Part shown: positions 5,679 to 5,724 of the stretch, piece after piece
Numbering within the stretch: position 1 is the first letter of the stretch
How the letters are laid out: every line of letters starts with the position of its first letter
Assembly (NCBI GenBank): GCA_030635865.1
Contig: DAOVYA010000118.1
Location: forward strand, 1 to 5,724
DNA: 5,724 bases
Direction: 5' to 3'
Source of the DNA: Gammaproteobacteria bacterium
GTDB taxonomy: Bacteria > Pseudomonadota > Gammaproteobacteria > UBA9214
The notes under the pieces: generated by a model
Databases searched by the model: none
What the model was told of the DNA's origin: nothing
Seen by the model: the letters and a program-made list of their open reading frames with translations, nothing else
Translations under genes and position numbers: made by a program

Positions 5679-5724
5679 ATGCCGATATGCGTTGCTGTGC
5701 CCAATGAAACCGTTCCCGGCGAAC
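5679..5724 (+). CDS. pntA: Probable NAD(P) transhydrogenase alpha subunit, N-terminus only (3' end outside window)
   Basis: Only 15 codons are visible: MPICVAVPNETVPGE. The pattern of a short hydrophobic strand followed by VP-x-E-x-x-x-GE matches the start of Re/Si-specific NAD(P)+ transhydrogenase alpha subunits, where the next residues are usually R-R/T-VA-x-x-P. Alanine dehydrogenases share this fold and a similar N-terminus and are the main alternative. The transhydrogenase is an inner-membrane proton-coupled enzyme that passes hydride between NADH and NADP+; the alpha subunit carries the NAD(H)-binding domain. GGAG six bases upstream makes the start credible. The preceding palindromic terminator implies its own promoter. 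The call rests on very few residues. Confidence 0.5.
   Translation, partial: MPICVAVPNETVPGE

Overview
The window looks like chromosomal DNA of a gammaproteobacterium, quite possibly a sulfur-oxidising or otherwise lithotrophic environmental lineage. The inference rests on protein content: an HNH endonuclease and a stand-alone PolA-like 5'-3' exonuclease of proteobacterial type, a fructosamine-kinase-family protein close in pattern to E. coli YniA, and a large GltD-type iron-sulfur flavoprotein whose domain order matches DsrL of purple sulfur bacteria. No taxonomic marker is present, so the assignment is provisional.

Layout. (i) Bases 2-697, plus strand: the C-terminal part of a sulfotransferase-like protein entering from the left edge. 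(ii) 677-1552, minus strand: a fructosamine/ketosamine-3-kinase family protein, converging tail-to-tail on the sulfotransferase with a 21-bp overlap. (iii) 1553-1813: a gene-free gap holding two inverted repeats nested inside each other, probably a REP/MITE-like non-coding element. (iv) 1814-3337, minus strand: an HNH endonuclease followed after 18 bp by a 5'-3' exonuclease, very likely one transcript. (v) 3338-3503: a divergent promoter region. (vi) 3504-5432, plus strand: the 642-residue GltD/DsrL-like oxidoreductase. (vii) 5435-5493: a perfect 29-bp-arm palindrome that starts two bases after the stop codon and serves as a plausible terminator. (viii) 5494-5678: an AT-rich intergenic region. 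(ix) 5679 to the right edge: the first 15 codons of a gene whose N-terminus fits the alpha subunit of proton-translocating NAD(P) transhydrogenase.

Functional reading. The right half suggests pyridine-nucleotide redox metabolism: an NAD(P)H-linked iron-sulfur flavoprotein next to a probable NADH/NADP+ transhydrogenase. The middle is a two-nuclease DNA-processing unit. The left half holds two unrelated metabolic or protein-maintenance genes. The most notable items are the DsrL-like protein without any dsr neighbours, its evenly spaced six-cysteine ladder and its insert in the nucleotide domain, and the two intergenic palindromic elements. I saw no CRISPR array, tRNA, rRNA or transposase gene, and no clear new defence system.
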